NCBI GenBank assembly: GCA_021848465.1
Contig: JAJZUP010000001.1
Coordinates: 372,001-436,000 of the forward strand
Length of the DNA: 64,000 nt
Reading direction: 5' to 3'
Source: Pseudomonadota bacterium
GTDB taxonomy: Bacteria; Pseudomonadota; Gammaproteobacteria; Burkholderiales; Gallionellaceae
Below are positions 1-6,712 of the stretch, one piece after another. Both the position numbers and the translations under genes were made by a program. The notes beneath the pieces were generated by a model that saw only the letters and a list, made by a program, of their open reading frames with translations, was not told where the DNA came from and did not search any database. The stretch's first letter is position 1. Each line of letters starts with the position of its first letter.

Positions 1-102
1 TACCAATGCAGCTTCCCAGTCGAGATCGCCAGCCATGGACAAAGACACGCCATGCTTCGCCTGATTGCTTGCATCCTTGGTCGGGTCAAACTCGATATGC
101 AT
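1..102 (-). CDS. brnT: BrnT family toxin, N-terminal fragment (runs off the window)
   Basis: The minus strand from 102 is open for 34 codons to the window edge and begins MHIEFDPTKDASNQAKHGVS. The pattern (F-D-P-x-K, N-x-x-K-H-G-V-S, then an acidic D-W-E-A block) is the N-terminal signature of BrnT/DUF497, a RelE-like ribonuclease toxin usually paired with a BrnA ribbon-helix-helix antitoxin encoded downstream. That partner would lie outside the window. A good promoter and a perfect palindrome sit immediately upstream. Only about a third of the usual ~90 residues is visible, so integrity cannot be judged. The catalytic residues are not all visible; function is inferred from the family. Confidence 0.72.
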   Translation of the reverse strand, partial: MHIEFDPTKDASNQAKHGVSLSMAGDLDWEAALV

Positions 103-104
103 GC

Positions 105-136
105 TTTAATGTAGCTACATTAAATAGGGCTGTCAA
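105..136 (-). promoter_or_regulatory. Promoter and palindromic operator of brnT
   Basis: On the minus strand a TTGACA -35 box (131-136) is followed after 17 nt by TACATT (108-113). The -10 lies inside a perfect 20-bp palindrome (105-124) built on a TGTAGCTACA core. BrnA-type ribbon-helix-helix antitoxins autorepress brnTA, so this is the likely operator. The predicted transcription start (about 101) falls at the ATG at 102, which suggests leaderless translation or a misplaced start. Confidence 0.6.
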
Positions 137-292
137 TGAATATGGTGGCGCAATCCCGATTGGTTGCTTGTCGATGTGGCGGGTACGCTACAAGGTTTAT
201 TCGGGGCGGCGGTATGCGGAGCTATGGCGGGGATAAATTTCGTCGGGCATGACCGAGGCGATAAAGCTGGGCACTGGGAAGCCTTAATTTCG

Positions 293-1054
293 CTACGATT
301 CTGCATGTTGTTCGACTATAGTGACTACCTTGTTACTGCCTGCAGGTAACAACATGACAATCCCTGTCCTCTCTTCGAAATGAATAAGCTTTTCTTTGTG
401 CATGACTTTCAAAATCTTTTTGTAGTAGGGTTTATTGGTTGATTCTGTCCACCCCATCAATTCATCAATTGAGACATGTTTTTCGGTAGTTGATGTAAGC
501 AATAGAATCTGGTCTTTCAAATTCATTTTTTGTGACAAAACTTTCTTTATTCCATTGCTATTCCAAACTAATGGTGTTCTCCGCTGCGCGAGCCCATCAA
601 CCGCATTTTGCGCCTCCTCTAATGTGCCCGTATGAAATACGCGAACTAGCTCAGCCATAATCCAATTGACCATCGCAAACATTAAGGTGGCATCAACCGT
701 ATTCGCATTTACATCACCACCTACGTGACCTACCCCCCGATTGTTTCTAATTTCATACAGCGCCGGTAGCATTCGAGGAATGAGTATTTGAAAACTTCTT
801 GGCAAGGATGATTCGTTTTCAAGTCGCCTGCAGGCCTCAGCCATATTTCTTGGTTTTGATGGCGAAGCTGGATAATTGCCGTCTACGTGGCCATTAATTA
901 TGGAATAAACAATTTCACAGATTTTGCCAGCGCTGAGCTCGGCAGGCTCCCACCGATGCTCCATATAGTTTTGAGTGAGCTTTTGATATTCCTGGACTAA
1001 TGGGGTTCTTAATCCTGCTGGCAAGGAGCCTAGGAGTGTTTTGAGTTCAGCCAT
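293..1054 (-). CDS. HEPN-like protein with C-terminal winged-helix-like region, unknown function
   Basis: This 253-aa protein matches no family that I can name with certainty. The N-terminal ~150 residues look helical and contain RNNRGVGH at residues 103-110, an R-x6-H pattern like the catalytic motif of HEPN ribonucleases and Abi/Swt1-type proteins, with an acidic and aromatic context. The C-terminal ~160-253 region (DQILLL..., YYKKILKVMHKEKLI) resembles a winged helix. The ATG at 1054 follows the stop of the upstream gene after a single base (TAA-T-ATG), so the two genes are probably translationally coupled. The surrounding DNA is AT-richer than the rest of the window and lies beside a toxin gene, which points to horizontal acquisition. 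A defence or toxin role is inferred from motif and context only. Confidence 0.5.
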   Translation of the reverse strand: MAELKTLLGSLPAGLRTPLVQEYQKLTQNYMEHRWEPAELSAGKICEIVYSIINGHVDGNYPASPSKPRNMAEACRRLENESSLPRSFQILIPRMLPALYEIRNNRGVGHVGGDVNANTVDATLMFAMVNWIMAELVRVFHTGTLEEAQNAVDGLAQRRTPLVWNSNGIKKVLSQKMNLKDQILLLTSTTEKHVSIDELMGWTESTNKPYYKKILKVMHKEKLIHFEERTGIVMLLPAGSNKVVTIVEQHAES

Positions 1055-1055
1055 A

Positions 1056-1535
1056 TTAATTGATGCCTAACTTACGCTTTCCCTCTTCAGTGACGAAAAA
1101 CTGTTTACCTTCTTTTTCACAAAGTCCTTGTGTAACATTTTTATTCAAACACTCAGATGCATTGCTGAGACGCTTTTGATTTGCTTTGCTTAAGGCGGTA
1201 CTTACATCTCTTGTAGTGAGCCGGCTCTGACCTTTTGATTCGAGCCAGATGGCGGTCGCGAGAAACTTAAACGTTTGACTTGTATCTGCACCTTGTTCCT
1301 TTAGCCAAATTGCAAGCGGCTTGGAAGCTATTTCATTGTGGCCTGACAAATTTGCTTCTTGATGCTCTGCGCTGTTAACCCCCGGGACTGTGGTTATGAC
1401 ATTATTTGGGGTCAACGACAGCAGGCTCTCAGCTCTATCTAGAATTTTATCTAGCTGCTCAGACACCCAAGATGGTTCGCCTTCCCCTAAGAATATAATC
1501 TGCCCAATTGTAATTTCAACTTTCGCCTGTCCCAT
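1056..1535 (-). CDS. Hypothetical protein, first gene of a two-gene accessory unit
   Basis: This 159-aa cytoplasmic protein has no recognised family. The N-terminal 40 residues (VEITIGQIIFLGEGEP...WVSEQLDKIL) predict a beta strand then a helix. Residues ~70-155 have a helical, winged-helix-like pattern ending FFVTEEGKRKLG, like the wing of an HTH domain. A purine-rich ribosome site (AAAGGGA) lies about 6 nt before the ATG at 1535. The gene runs directly into the HEPN-like gene with one base between them, so the pair should be co-expressed. By analogy with two-gene toxin systems it could be a regulator or antitoxin of the downstream protein; nothing in the sequence proves it. Confidence 0.5.
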   Translation of the reverse strand: MGQAKVEITIGQIIFLGEGEPSWVSEQLDKILDRAESLLSLTPNNVITTVPGVNSAEHQEANLSGHNEIASKPLAIWLKEQGADTSQTFKFLATAIWLESKGQSRLTTRDVSTALSKANQKRLSNASECLNKNVTQGLCEKEGKQFFVTEEGKRKLGIN

Positions 1536-1796
1536 TTTTTCCCTTTCTTTGGAGTATATGAATTTAACTGCTACATATACGAGTTTGCATAGAGATATAT
1601 TTAGTACCGTTAGTAATTGAAACTTCCTTTAGGTGTGTTGCCGACATCTTAGCGCTCACCCCGTTCAGTAACACGGGAGTTTAAAATCAAGGCCCGCACC
1701 TTACCAACTCTTTGAATATTTAACCATCATTTCGACAGCCTATATATTTCTGATAGGTTTTGTTAAGCGGCTCTGATAGGTAGCCTAGCGCGCTAG
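1536..1796. other. AT-rich intergenic stretch between accessory pair and nif cluster
   Basis: No convincing coding region, RNA gene or terminator is visible. It separates the start of the HEPN-like unit (minus strand) from the 3' end of the nif accessory operon. Both flanks are transcribed leftward, so it should hold the promoter of the accessory pair. I could not pick a consensus promoter with confidence. Confidence 0.4.
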
Positions 1797-2111
1797 CTAG
1801 ATCACCGCGGCGAGCGTACTAGCCAGCATCGTGACTTGCGGCCAATCGAGCGGGAGCGGGCCGCTGGGAGTGAGGATAGTGATGCCGTCCTCGTCCACGA
1901 GGCCGGTGAAGGAGGCGTCGCTGGCGAGGGGACTCATGTAGATTTCGCGTTCGGGGCTGATGCCGTCGCGCACGGCGACGAAGGCGAATGACAGGCTGGA
2001 GGCTTCGGCGGGTTTCAGGCGCAGCGTGAAGTCCGGCCCGAATTGCAGTTGGATCAATTTGCCCAGTGCGCGGTGCGAAACGTTGCTGACGCTGAAAGGA
2101 AGCTCAGCCAT
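1797..2111 (-). CDS. Hypothetical protein at the 3' end of the nif operon
   Basis: This 104-aa protein starts MAELPFSVSNVSHRALGKLI. It has alternating hydrophobic strands (IQLQFGPDFTLRLKP, EIYMSPLAS, GITILTPSGPLPLDWPQVTMLASTL) and no cysteines or membrane segments. I do not recognise the family. The start at 2111 was chosen because it overlaps the ankyrin gene stop by 8 nt, matching the coupling seen throughout this operon; longer in-frame readings run antiparallel to nothing sensible and translate ankyrin DNA in the wrong frame. It appears to be the last gene of the nif unit. A role tied to nitrogen fixation is inferred from position alone. Confidence 0.55.
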   Translation of the reverse strand: MAELPFSVSNVSHRALGKLIQLQFGPDFTLRLKPAEASSLSFAFVAVRDGISPEREIYMSPLASDASFTGLVDEDGITILTPSGPLPLDWPQVTMLASTLAAVI

Positions 2112-2565
2112 GGCGTGCTTTTCGGGCGGCCTTGAGCAGGCGCAGGCATTCGGGGTTGGCGGCGAGTCCCAGCGCGGTGAAATCGTCCAGCGTAGCCAGT
2201 GAGTCATTCGCACCGGCTGCCAGCAGCAGTTGCACCAGCGGGGTTTTGCCGGCGGAGGCGCAATAGATCAGCGTCGTGGCGCCGTTCACGTTTTGCGTGT
2301 CGAGCGGCGCACCGGCGGCGATCAAGGCCTGCGCGCACGGCTCGCTGTCGGCATAGCAGGCAAACCACAGCGCGCCGTTGCCGTCTGCATTCAACAAGGA
2401 AGGATTCGCGCCGCGCGTCAGCAGCGCTTGCACCACTTCGAGATTTCCCGGCCGTGCCGCGTGCATCAGCGGCGTGGTGGCGTGGGCGATGCGCTCATCG
2501 GGCTGGATCGGTGGCGCGGTAAACCCGGCTGCGTTCAGCCAGGTAATGAGTTGGGCATCATTCAT
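2104..2565 (-). CDS. Ankyrin-repeat protein of the nif operon
   Basis: This 153-aa protein consists of about four ankyrin repeats. Recognisable units include T-P-L-M-H-A-A-R-P-G-N-L-E-V-V-Q-A-L-L, D-G-N-G-A-L-W-F-A-C-Y and G-A-T-T-L-I-Y-C-A-S-A-G-K-T-P-L-V-Q-L-L-L-A-A-G-A. Ankyrin proteins act as protein-binding scaffolds, so a partner within the nitrogenase assembly or electron-transfer machinery is plausible but unproven. There is no signal peptide. The ATG at 2565 overlaps the end of the nitroreductase gene by 8 nt, and its own stop overlaps the next gene, so it is embedded in the operon. Confidence 0.75.
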   Translation of the reverse strand: MNDAQLITWLNAAGFTAPPIQPDERIAHATTPLMHAARPGNLEVVQALLTRGANPSLLNADGNGALWFACYADSEPCAQALIAAGAPLDTQNVNGATTLIYCASAGKTPLVQLLLAAGANDSLATLDDFTALGLAANPECLRLLKAARKARHG

Positions 2566-4111
2566 GCGGTGCTTCCTCGGGGTAGGCGGGCAGGGTCAGG
2601 ATGCGCGGATCGTCCAGTGCCATGCCGATCGCGTAGTGGTACAGCACCTGGTATTGCATGTCGCGCAGGCCCAGCACTTCGTGCACGGCATCGTCGAAAA
2701 AGCAGCCGATGCCGGTACCACGCCAGCCGGCGGCTTCGGCTTCCAGAGTGGCGATGTGTCCGAGCATGCCGGCCTCCCAGTGCAGGTGGCGGTAGGCCGC
2801 CGCATCGGCGGTGATGGGCGCGGCGAATTCCGCCAGCATGATGAAAGTGAACGCGGCATTGCTGGCGATGTGCTGGTGGCACGACAGGGTGCGCGCCGCA
2901 TTGCCGCTGCGCACGGCGAGCAGTTGGTACAGTGGCAGGGTCGCGTCGCTGCGCTGCCAGGTGAAAGTGTCGCGCAGGGCGGCGCGCAAACCTGCCTCGG
3001 CTTCGGCGCTGCGCGGCAAGGCGTAGATGCCCGGCGCAATGCCTTCGACGCGATGCACCAGCAGCAGCGGATGCACGCGCGGCGCAGCGGTCCACATGCG
3101 CCACACCGGGTTGTCCGGCGCCAGCAGCGCCCCGAGCAGGCGGGTGAAGCTGGCCTGCGGCATGATCGATGCGCCGTCGAACGCTTGCGCGCTGCGGCGT
3201 TTGAGGATCACCTGTGCGGCGCGGATGTCGTTGTCCATAGCGCCGACGGGCGCAACGGCAGAAGGAGCCTCATGCGTGCCGGGTGCAGCGCCAGTGCTGG
3301 CGGCGGCGACCTCCTCGATCACCGGCCATTGGTAGAGCGGGCGCGGGTCGAGCAGCGCGGGCGTACCAAACCAGTGTTGCCAATCTTGCGGCGGCGCGGC
3401 GCTGTGTTCCAGTGCGAGCAGGCAGTCGGCTTCCTCGGGTTCGACATTCGCAAAGTCCGTTGCGCGATCCACGCCCAGCGTGCGTGCAAGCTGGGCGGCG
3501 GGCAGCGGCAGCAGGCGCACGCGCCAGCCGTGCAGCGCCGCCGCATAACTCACGGCGGCCAGCACGTGGCCGATGTCGAGCTGGCAATAGCGGAAGGCGC
3601 GCTCGCCGTATTTCCAGGCCTCGCGCCAATGGATGGAGCTGAAGCCCAGCCACACGCCGGAGGAGGCGGGTGCGGCCTGCGTGGCGCGCAGCTCCAGCGC
3701 ATGGTGCAGGTTGTGGTAATGGTAGAGGCCGTCGTCGATGCCCGCGATGCCTTGCGCGATCAGCCAGGTTTCGGTGGGGTGCAGGTTGCCGGACGAGGGG
3801 TGTGCCCGCAGCGACCAGCGCGCGCCGCCGTGCTCTTTCCAGGCGGTGAGGCCGACGCACAGGCGCAGCAGCGAGCCCAGCGTGTCGGCGCTGAAAGGCA
3901 GCGGTGCGCGCGGGGCGGCGAGCGCCTGCCAGGGAATGTCATTAGCAAGGATAGTGCGCGGTAGCGGTTGGCGCTGCTCCGGGTTCCAGTCGCGGAAGGC
4001 GGCGGGCTGGGCATCCCAGTCCAGCGTTTCCGGCCCGGCGGCGTAGCGTTCAAGCGAGTGTTTAGTGCGCGCGTGGTAGGCCAGTACGGTGGCGGCGCGC
4101 GCGTCCGGCAT
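2558..4111 (-). CDS. SagB/ThcOx-type dehydrogenase with two nitroreductase domains
   Basis: This 517-aa protein has two nitroreductase-like halves, about residues 60-270 (LLRLCVGLTAW, SSGNLHPTETWLIA, GLYHYHNLHHALE) and 300-505 (KRRSAQAFDG, GIYALPR, HLHWEAGMLGHIATLEAEAAGW, GIGCFFDD). The S-G-N-L-H-P-T-E motif is typical of SagB-like FMN oxidoreductases, which oxidise azoline rings in peptides or act on small molecules. No precursor peptide or cyclodehydratase gene is nearby. The gene sits between nifZ-like and ankyrin genes in the same direction, so a redox role connected with nitrogen fixation is more likely than bacteriocin maturation. The stop overlaps the next start by 8 nt. Substrate unknown. 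Confidence 0.7.
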   Translation of the reverse strand: MPDARAATVLAYHARTKHSLERYAAGPETLDWDAQPAAFRDWNPEQRQPLPRTILANDIPWQALAAPRAPLPFSADTLGSLLRLCVGLTAWKEHGGARWSLRAHPSSGNLHPTETWLIAQGIAGIDDGLYHYHNLHHALELRATQAAPASSGVWLGFSSIHWREAWKYGERAFRYCQLDIGHVLAAVSYAAALHGWRVRLLPLPAAQLARTLGVDRATDFANVEPEEADCLLALEHSAAPPQDWQHWFGTPALLDPRPLYQWPVIEEVAAASTGAAPGTHEAPSAVAPVGAMDNDIRAAQVILKRRSAQAFDGASIMPQASFTRLLGALLAPDNPVWRMWTAAPRVHPLLLVHRVEGIAPGIYALPRSAEAEAGLRAALRDTFTWQRSDATLPLYQLLAVRSGNAARTLSCHQHIASNAAFTFIMLAEFAAPITADAAAYRHLHWEAGMLGHIATLEAEAAGWRGTGIGCFFDDAVHEVLGLRDMQYQVLYHYAIGMALDDPRILTLPAYPEEAPHE

Positions 4112-4113
4112 GG

Positions 4114-4383
4114 TCAGTTCAGCCCGAGCAGCTCGTCGAGCAGGCAGCCGATCGGGTCGCCCAGCGTGCCGTCGGAGTCGATTTCGAAGCGCACCAGGTA
4201 GATTTCCTCATCGGGCATTTCCTGCGCGTAGCCGACATTCACGATTACGCCGCGCGTGCCGCTTGCCACCAGCAGCGCGTTGATCTCTACGCCGGGGATG
4301 CCGCTTTCGCCGGTTTCATCAATCGGTTCGTTGTATAGGTCGATGGCGGCGAACACCATGTCGCCCATTTCGAATCTGCTCAT
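4114..4383 (-). CDS. nifZ: NifZ-like nitrogen fixation protein
   Basis: This 89-aa protein starts MSRFEMGDMVFAAIDLYNEP. It shows the SH3-like NifZ pattern: an F-x-x-G-D-x-V start, then A-S-G-T-R-G-V-I-V-N-V-G-Y and E-I-Y-L-V-R-F-E. NifZ assists maturation of the second P-cluster of the MoFe protein in Azotobacter. At 89 residues it is shorter than the ~150-residue Azotobacter protein, but short NifZ forms occur. It is 2 nt upstream of the SagB-type gene. The assignment rests on domain resemblance and nif context. Confidence 0.7.
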   Translation of the reverse strand: MSRFEMGDMVFAAIDLYNEPIDETGESGIPGVEINALLVASGTRGVIVNVGYAQEMPDEEIYLVRFEIDSDGTLGDPIGCLLDELLGLN

Positions 4384-4430
4384 TTCGCGTCCTTTGCATG
4401 TCCCGCTGTCCAGCGCGGGACAGCATGTTC

Positions 4431-4805
4431 TTACAATGCCGGGATCAGCGTGGCTTCGCTGCGTATCTCGTCATCCCGGCCCCAGGCGGTGACCATCTCC
4501 ACAAACCAGCGCGGGTCGCGCGGGTGCGGACAGAACAGATCATACTCGGCAAAAAAGCTGCCGTCGCCATTGATGGTGAGGGTGCCGCAACGCTCGCCGC
4601 GCGCATTGCGCCAGATGCCTTCGTAGCCGGCCAGTTGGTTGGCGGGGTCGGTGACGCGCGTGAATTGCGCCGCACAGGCGTTGATGCGCGGTGCCGCGCC
4701 GGGCGCACTGAAGTTGTCCGCTTCGCGCTGCATGGCCTGCGCGATGCGTTCGGCCAGCGCTTCCAGCTCTTCCGGCAGTACGCGCATCGCGGCGGTCATC
4801 ACCAT
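4431..4805 (-). CDS. Hypothetical protein of the nif operon
   Basis: This 124-aa protein (MVMTAAMRVLPEELEALAER...) is unrecognised. It has a helical N-terminus and a beta-rich C-terminal half (GYEGIWRNARGERCGTLTINGDGSFFAEYDLFCPHP...RWFVEMVTAWG) that resembles small lipocalin/NTF2-like folds. It has two or three cysteines and no membrane segment. Two starts are possible: ATG at 4805, or ATG at 4799 overlapping the ferredoxin stop (TGATG). Either way it is coupled to the 2Fe-2S ferredoxin gene. Function is unknown; a nitrogenase-associated role follows only from position. Confidence 0.55.
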   Translation of the reverse strand: MVMTAAMRVLPEELEALAERIAQAMQREADNFSAPGAAPRINACAAQFTRVTDPANQLAGYEGIWRNARGERCGTLTINGDGSFFAEYDLFCPHPRDPRWFVEMVTAWGRDDEIRSEATLIPAL

Positions 4806-5122
4806 ATGTCGGCAGGGGCCTGGAGGCGTCCCACTACTTCGCCGCCCAGCAGGTGTTTGTCGAAAATTTCCGCGACATCGGCAGCGCTGACGTTGTTGTA
4901 CATGACGCCTTCCGGATAGACCAGCACGTTCGGGCCTTTGCTGCACGGCCCGATGCAGCCGCTGGGGGTGACCATCACCTGCGCGAAACACTGGCGCTGC
5001 ATCCATTGCTTCATGAATTCATCCACGACGGTGGCGCAGCCTTTCTCGGCGCAGGAGCCGCGCGGATGCCCGGCGGGACGGTTTTGGGAGCAAACGAATA
5101 CGTGGCGTTGTGGCTTCGGCAT
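4799..5122 (-). CDS. Shethna-type [2Fe-2S] ferredoxin (thioredoxin-like)
   Basis: This 107-aa protein opens MPKPQRHVFVCSQNRPAGHP and closes LLGGEVVGRLQAPADIW, closely resembling the Azotobacter Shethna protein I family from memory. Cysteines at 11, 24, 56 and 60 (C-S-Q-N-R-P-A-G-H-P-R-G-S-C and G-C-I-G-P-C) fit the [2Fe-2S] ligand set of thioredoxin-like ferredoxins. The start at 5122 gives the family length; upstream in-frame codons translate fdxB DNA out of frame. It lies 2 nt after fdxB. Likely role: electron carrier or redox protection of nitrogenase; the exact partner is unknown. Confidence 0.85.
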   Translation of the reverse strand: MPKPQRHVFVCSQNRPAGHPRGSCAEKGCATVVDEFMKQWMQRQCFAQVMVTPSGCIGPCSKGPNVLVYPEGVMYNNVSAADVAEIFDKHLLGGEVVGRLQAPADIW

Positions 5123-5124
5123 GG

Positions 5125-5415
5125 TTACGCTCCTGCCGCCAATGGCTTGTGCGTATGGCACTGTTTCGGACAAACGCGGCCGCACGAACCGCAACCGATG
5201 CAGTCCATCGCGTCGGCGAGGGTCATCACCATCATGTTGTCTTCGTCCTCGTCGTAGTTTTCGTCGTCTTCGCTGCGCTCGACCAGCTCGAATACCTTGC
5301 GCGGGCAGACCTTGTAGCAGCGGCCGCAGCCGATGCAGTTGGCCGCGTTCAGCTCGGTGACGAAGGTCGGTTCATAGGGCGTGCCGCCCCGGGTGGTTCC
5401 GGTAATGTTTGCCAT
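5125..5415 (-). CDS. fdxB: nif-specific ferredoxin III (two 4Fe-4S)
   Basis: This 96-aa ferredoxin has two cluster motifs, C-I-G-C-G-R-C-Y-K-V-C-P and C-I-G-C-G-S-C-G-R-V-C-P, separated by an acidic linker of about 20 residues (SEDDENYDEDEDN). This layout is typical of FdxB/ferredoxin III encoded in nif clusters beside nifX and DUF683/DUF269 genes, where it can serve FeMo-cofactor synthesis or deliver electrons. A final cysteine after the second motif (K-Q-C) is extra. The gene is separated from the upstream DUF683 gene by about 110 nt containing a REP-like inverted repeat. Confidence 0.9.
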   Translation of the reverse strand: MANITGTTRGGTPYEPTFVTELNAANCIGCGRCYKVCPRKVFELVERSEDDENYDEDEDNMMVMTLADAMDCIGCGSCGRVCPKQCHTHKPLAAGA

Positions 5416-5452
5416 GATGGTTTCCTGTCTAGTTCAAAATTCATGCTTCCAT

Positions 5453-5506
5453 GTGGGAGCGGCTTTAGCCGCGAATACACGCCATCGCGGCTAAAGCCGC
5501 TCCCAC
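5453..5506. repeat. REP-like perfect inverted repeat in the nif operon
   Basis: Two 22-nt arms (5453-5474 and 5485-5506) are perfect reverse complements around a 10-nt spacer. Each arm starts GTGGGAGCGG and itself contains a small palindrome (GCGGCT..AGCCGC). This is the REP/REPIN pattern common in Pseudomonas and betaproteobacteria. A related copy lies at 28680-28737. In RNA it would form a strong hairpin between the DUF683 and fdxB genes and could modulate mRNA stability. Confidence 0.85.
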
Positions 5507-5525
5507 AAATATGCTGCTGACGCGA

Positions 5526-5738
5526 TCAGCCTTCCTTCTGCGCCGCGCTCAATCTGGCGTTGGCATCGGCCCAGGCTTTGCACGCATCGAAGGTGGATTG
5601 CGAGATGCCGGGCAATTCCAGGTAGCCGCCGGGCAGCTTGTCTTCCACGAGGTCGTGCAATTGCGACGCCCATTCGCTGGCGATGCGCTTGAGCTTCTTC
5701 ACTTCCTTGTCGAGTGCTTTCAATTCTTCTTCGGTCAT
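5526..5738 (-). CDS. DUF683 / CCE_0567-type small nif protein
   Basis: This 70-aa helical protein (MTEEELKALDKEVKKLKRIA...) has the conserved coiled-coil start K-x-L-x-K-E-V-K-K-L-K-R-I-A-S-E followed by L-H-D-L-V-E-D-x-L-P and E-L-P. Members of this family are nearly always encoded next to DUF269 and nifX genes, and the cyanobacterial CCE_0567 structure is a small helical metalloprotein. Function in nitrogen fixation is not established. It is separated from the DUF269 gene by an 84-nt gap occupied by a long inverted repeat. Confidence 0.88.
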   Translation of the reverse strand: MTEEELKALDKEVKKLKRIASEWASQLHDLVEDKLPGGYLELPGISQSTFDACKAWADANARLSAAQKEG

Positions 5739-5755
5739 AACTAGTCCTTAGTTGT

Positions 5756-5820
5756 CAGGATTGAGGATTGAGCGAAAATCGCAGCTCCGCCCCTCACTCA
5801 GTCCTCAATCCTCAATCCTG
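5756..5820. repeat. 17-bp inverted repeat between DUF269 and DUF683 genes
   Basis: The arms at 5756-5772 and 5804-5820 are perfect 17-nt reverse complements with a 31-nt spacer. Each arm is itself a near-tandem heptamer (GGATTGA, twice). It fills almost the whole intercistronic gap. It has no U-tract, so it is not a standard terminator; an mRNA-processing or stability role is possible. Confidence 0.75.
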
Positions 5821-5822
5821 CA

Positions 5823-6281
5823 TTACATGCCCGCCACTTCGGGGTACTTGCCCACGATCTCCAGCGCCACGGCCAGCAGCTTGTCGGCCTCGTCCTTCAT
5901 CTTGGACAGGCTTTCGTAGCCGTAGCGGTGTACGTCGCGCAGGGTCTTGTCCATCACCACCAGCTTGCCCACGGTAATGACGGCGCGGCCGAAACCTTCG
6001 TGCGTGATGTTGATCATCGGCACCGCCATCTGGCCGCATTCTTTTTCGATCAGCGAGGCGATGGCGTTGTAGAAGCACTTGATGCGCGACAGCAGGATTT
6101 CGTCCGGGTCGCCGATCACCGGGATCGCGCGCTTCTGCTCCTTGGTCAGCACATAGGGGGCCAGGATGCGCTCGGCGGGCCAGCCGTCGTAGGTGCCGTA
6201 GCTGTCCACGGCACGCATCTGCTTGACCATTTCCTGGATGAAGTCCGTCGTCATCAACGGGTCGTTTGCTGTTTCGCTCAT
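5823..6281 (-). CDS. NifX-associated nitrogen fixation protein (DUF269)
   Basis: This 152-aa protein begins MSETANDPLMTTDFIQEMVK and contains the family's conserved core (F-I-Q-E-M-V-K-Q-M-R-A-x-D-S-Y-G-T-Y-D and R-I-K-C-F-Y-N-A-I-A). DUF269 proteins are nearly universal in nif clusters downstream of nifENX; their biochemical role is undefined. The ATG at 6281 has a strong ribosome site (AAGGAG, 7 nt upstream), which decides the start against longer in-frame readings. It overlaps the RseC-like gene by 4 nt. Confidence 0.9.
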   Translation of the reverse strand: MSETANDPLMTTDFIQEMVKQMRAVDSYGTYDGWPAERILAPYVLTKEQKRAIPVIGDPDEILLSRIKCFYNAIASLIEKECGQMAVPMINITHEGFGRAVITVGKLVVMDKTLRDVHRYGYESLSKMKDEADKLLAVALEIVGKYPEVAGM

Positions 6282-6712
6282 GGTGTTTCTCCTTCTTGAA
6301 TGGAATGGGTGGATGTTGCAGTAAAGGTTGGTTTCCAGTGGAAAACGCGGATCAGCAACAGGCCCAATGCGACGCCGCCCAGCGCGCCGAGCACGGACCA
6401 GGCATCGCCGTAGCCCATCTGGGTGACGAGGGCGGCTCCGGCAATCGCAAACAGGCTCGGCACCAGGTAGGCCATCACACCGGCCTTGAGCAAGTCGCCT
6501 TCCTGCATCTGCATGTGCAGCTCCTGTCCCGGTTGCACATTGGCTGAACAAGACACGGCGACCGGCTTGCGACCACCAGCGAAATATTTCGCCAGTCCCG
6601 AGACGCCGCACACGTTGCGCGAACCGCAACCGCCGCAGCCGGAAGATTCGGTGGAGATCACCTGCATTTCGCCGTCGCGGCTCGATACCACCCTGACCTT
6701 GGCTTCTATCAT
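6278..6712 (-). CDS. RseC/SoxR-reducing-system-like membrane protein in nif operon
   Basis: This 144-aa protein ([20 protein letters not shown]) has the RseC/MucC layout: an N-terminal beta domain with a cysteine cluster (S-S-G-C-G-G-C-G-S-R-N-V-C), then two membrane segments (~75-95 and ~100-120). RseC works with Rsx/Rnf electron-transport complexes in SoxR reduction, and Rnf feeds electrons to nitrogenase in many diazotrophs. Its place between nifX and DUF269 suggests a link with an Rnf complex encoded elsewhere. The start at 6712 overlaps nifX by 4 nt (ATGA). Assignment to the superfamily is good; the nif role is inferred. Confidence 0.75.
   Translation of the reverse strand: MIEAKVRVVSSRDGEMQVISTESSGCGGCGSRNVCGVSGLAKYFAGGRKPVAVSCSANVQPGQELHMQMQEGDLLKAGVMAYLVPSLFAIAGAALVTQMGYGDAWSVLGALGGVALGLLLIRVFHWKPTFTATSTHSIQEGETP

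Noticed and set aside
164..349. Plus-strand open frame of 61 codons
   Set aside because: It overlaps the real 3' end of the HEPN-like gene, has no ribosome site and no recognisable protein.
2230..3964. Long plus-strand open frames across the nitroreductase and ankyrin genes
   Set aside because: They are shadows in GC-rich coding DNA; the minus-strand proteins have clear family motifs.
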